Source: JBEEMU01 sp043778315
GTDB taxonomy: Bacteria; Bacteroidota; Bacteroidia; Chitinophagales; Saprospiraceae
Direction: 5' to 3'
Assembly (NCBI GenBank): GCA_043778315.1
Contig: JAYWGJ010000212.1
Location: 1-6,409, forward strand
DNA length: 6,409 bases
How positions within the stretch are numbered: position 1 is the stretch's first letter; every line of letters begins with the position of its first letter. Shown here piece by piece: positions 5,331 through 6,409 of this stretch. Position numbers and translations under genes: made by a program. Under the pieces are notes generated by a model. It ran no database searches. It had not been told where the DNA came from and worked only from the letters and a program-made list of their open reading frames with translations.

Positions 5331-6409
5331 TTACATTTTTATAAATCGTAAAATATCCATTTCACTGCTAATACGAATAAAATAAACGCCGTTTATCAAT
5401 TGGCTAATATCCAAATTTGTAGGAATATTATTGTAGTTTCTAACGCACTGCCCTTGTTCATTATATACAAACATGGCTTGATTTCTATCCAAATCAGTCT
5501 CAATAGTTAAATGATTTTGCGCTGGATTAGGGTAAATAGTGACCGTCGCGACGCGCTCTGGTGCGATTACATTCACAGTTACTATGTCACTATAAGTAAA
5601 TTGTCCGTCATAATCGGTTTGTTTGAGTCTATAATAATAAATATTGGGACGTAAGTTGAAATCGGTAAACGTATAATTTTGTTGTTGTCTGCTATCGCCC
5701 GCGCCTTTTACGCGCTGCAGCTCGCTAAAATTTTGCGCGTCTTCGCTACGCTCTATTGTGAAGTAAGCGTTATTTTTTTCGCTCGCTGTTGCCCAATTCA
5801 ATAGTGCGTCGTTGCGGTTTACTTTTTTCGCGTCAAAGCGCAATAGCTCTACGGGCAAAATACCGCTTCCGTTGCTTGCGCCCAAACTGCCGCCGCTAAA
5901 CGACGTGACTTGAAACTCGGCATAGGTCATATTCTGAAAATTTCCGCCCGTCCAAGCGTTTGTAGAGCTGCCGCTCGCGCTGTAATCGAACTGCGTAAAC
6001 GCTGCCGAAGGCACGGCTATATCGAGCGGACTATACGGGTGCGACACCTTGAAAGCCTTGATTTTACTGAGGTCGGTAGCGGCTGCGGGTACAGATTGCG
6101 TGAGGTCATAGAGGTCGGAAGCGGAGTAGTAAAAACGCACCGTGACGGGCGCAGCCGCGTCGGGTTGTTCGTTCGGTTCTACGTTCCAAAAATAATTCAT
6201 ACTGTACCAGTCCGCGCCCGTATGCGTGATGTAATTGGCAGTTGACAGGTTTGCACCGCGATAAAAATGATAGGCAGGCGTGGTTTTTATCGCTACTTTT
6301 ACGGGTGTAGTCGCCGAACCGACCGACCCAATATTATGTCCAACCGCCGTATTTCCATTTTTTTTCATAGACAAAACCAACCAATTTGCGCCTGAATAAT
6401 AATGCGTCC
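5331..6409 (-). CDS. T9SS-exported surface protein, 3' part only (5' end beyond the window)
   Basis: The frame stays open to the right edge, so only the last 358 or so residues are visible and the true start is outside. A TTG at 6380 and an ATG at 6368 are internal codons: the preceding codons read T-H-Y-Y-S-G-A-N-W without a stop. The visible N-terminal part (about 5860-6409) is Ser/Thr/Asn/aromatic-rich beta-type sequence with the surface-protein pattern M-N-Y-F-W-N-V and V-T-V-R-F-Y-Y. A linker, I-L-P-V-E-L-L (near 5850), leads to a fibronectin-III-like segment (about 5560-5850; N-W-A-T-A-S-E, F-T-I-E-R-S, Y-Y-R-L-K-Q-T-D). The last 73 residues are a type A T9SS sorting domain: I-Y-P-N-P, then a G-V-Y-F-I-R strand near the end. 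The domain directs outer-membrane export through T9SS and is normally cut off there, leaving the protein attached or secreted. Its role (adhesin, enzyme or matrix protein) is not visible, since any catalytic domain would lie upstream. A terminator follows the stop codon. Confidence 0.9.
   Translation of the reverse strand, partial: THYYSGANWLVLSMKKNGNTAVGHNIGSVGSATTPVKVAIKTTPAYHFYRGANLSTANYITHTGADWYSMNYFWNVEPNEQPDAAAPVTVRFYYSASDLYDLTQSVPAAATDLSKIKAFKVSHPYSPLDIAVPSAAFTQFDYSASGSSTNAWTGGNFQNMTYAEFQVTSFSGGSLGASNGSGILPVELLRFDAKKVNRNDALLNWATASEKNNAYFTIERSEDAQNFSELQRVKGAGDSRQQQNYTFTDFNLRPNIYYYRLKQTDYDGQFTYSDIVTVNVIAPERVATVTIYPNPAQNHLTIETDLDRNQAMFVYNEQGQCVRNYNNIPTNLDISQLINGVYFIRISSEMDILRFIKM

Noticed and set aside
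1..6409. A defence island, biosynthetic cluster or mobile element
   Set aside because: Every long gene falls into a known metabolic, protease, surface-protein or lineage family; no integrase, transposase, nuclease, toxin or CRISPR-like array is visible.

Overview
The window looks like a piece of a Bacteroidota chromosome, perhaps from the Cytophagales/Chitinophagales side, though I cannot place it to genus. Three things point there. The protein at the right edge ends in a type A C-terminal sorting domain of the type IX secretion system (T9SS), which is confined to this phylum. The first gene belongs to a helical family that I know only from Bacteroidota. The starts lack Shine-Dalgarno sequences and have A/T-rich leaders, and two of them are preceded by exact matches to the Bacteroidota -7 box (TAnnTTTG).

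Layout: one plus-strand gene (59-1495, unknown function) converges, with a 13-bp gap, on a block of minus-strand genes. Read in the direction of transcription, these are the 3' part of a T9SS-exported surface protein (entering from beyond the right edge, ending at 5331), a strong intrinsic terminator (5275-5310), a rhomboid intramembrane protease (5197-4586), a short-type D-3-phosphoglycerate dehydrogenase (4505-3555), a zinc-dependent AstE/aspartoacylase-like amidohydrolase (3405-2470, TTG start) and a PLP-dependent ACC deaminase/D-cysteine desulfhydrase-family enzyme (2432-1509).

The last two genes, 37 bp apart, are the likeliest to be co-transcribed. The rhomboid and serA genes each seem to have their own promoter. 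The 149-bp gap between serA and the amidohydrolase holds a nested inverted repeat of about 107 bp, the most unusual non-coding structure here. serA, the amidohydrolase and the PLP enzyme all act in amino-acid metabolism, but the sequence does not show that they form one pathway. The rhomboid and the surface protein look like neighbours rather than partners.

No RNA gene, CRISPR array, insertion sequence or phage gene was recognised. The window is mostly ordinary chromosomal housekeeping sequence. What deserves a second look is small: the nested inverted repeat, three short tandem or spaced repeats (one in a leader, one across a stop codon, one coding an Asn/Lys-rich insert), a pair of palindromes at the convergent junction, and start-site questions for two minus-strand genes.
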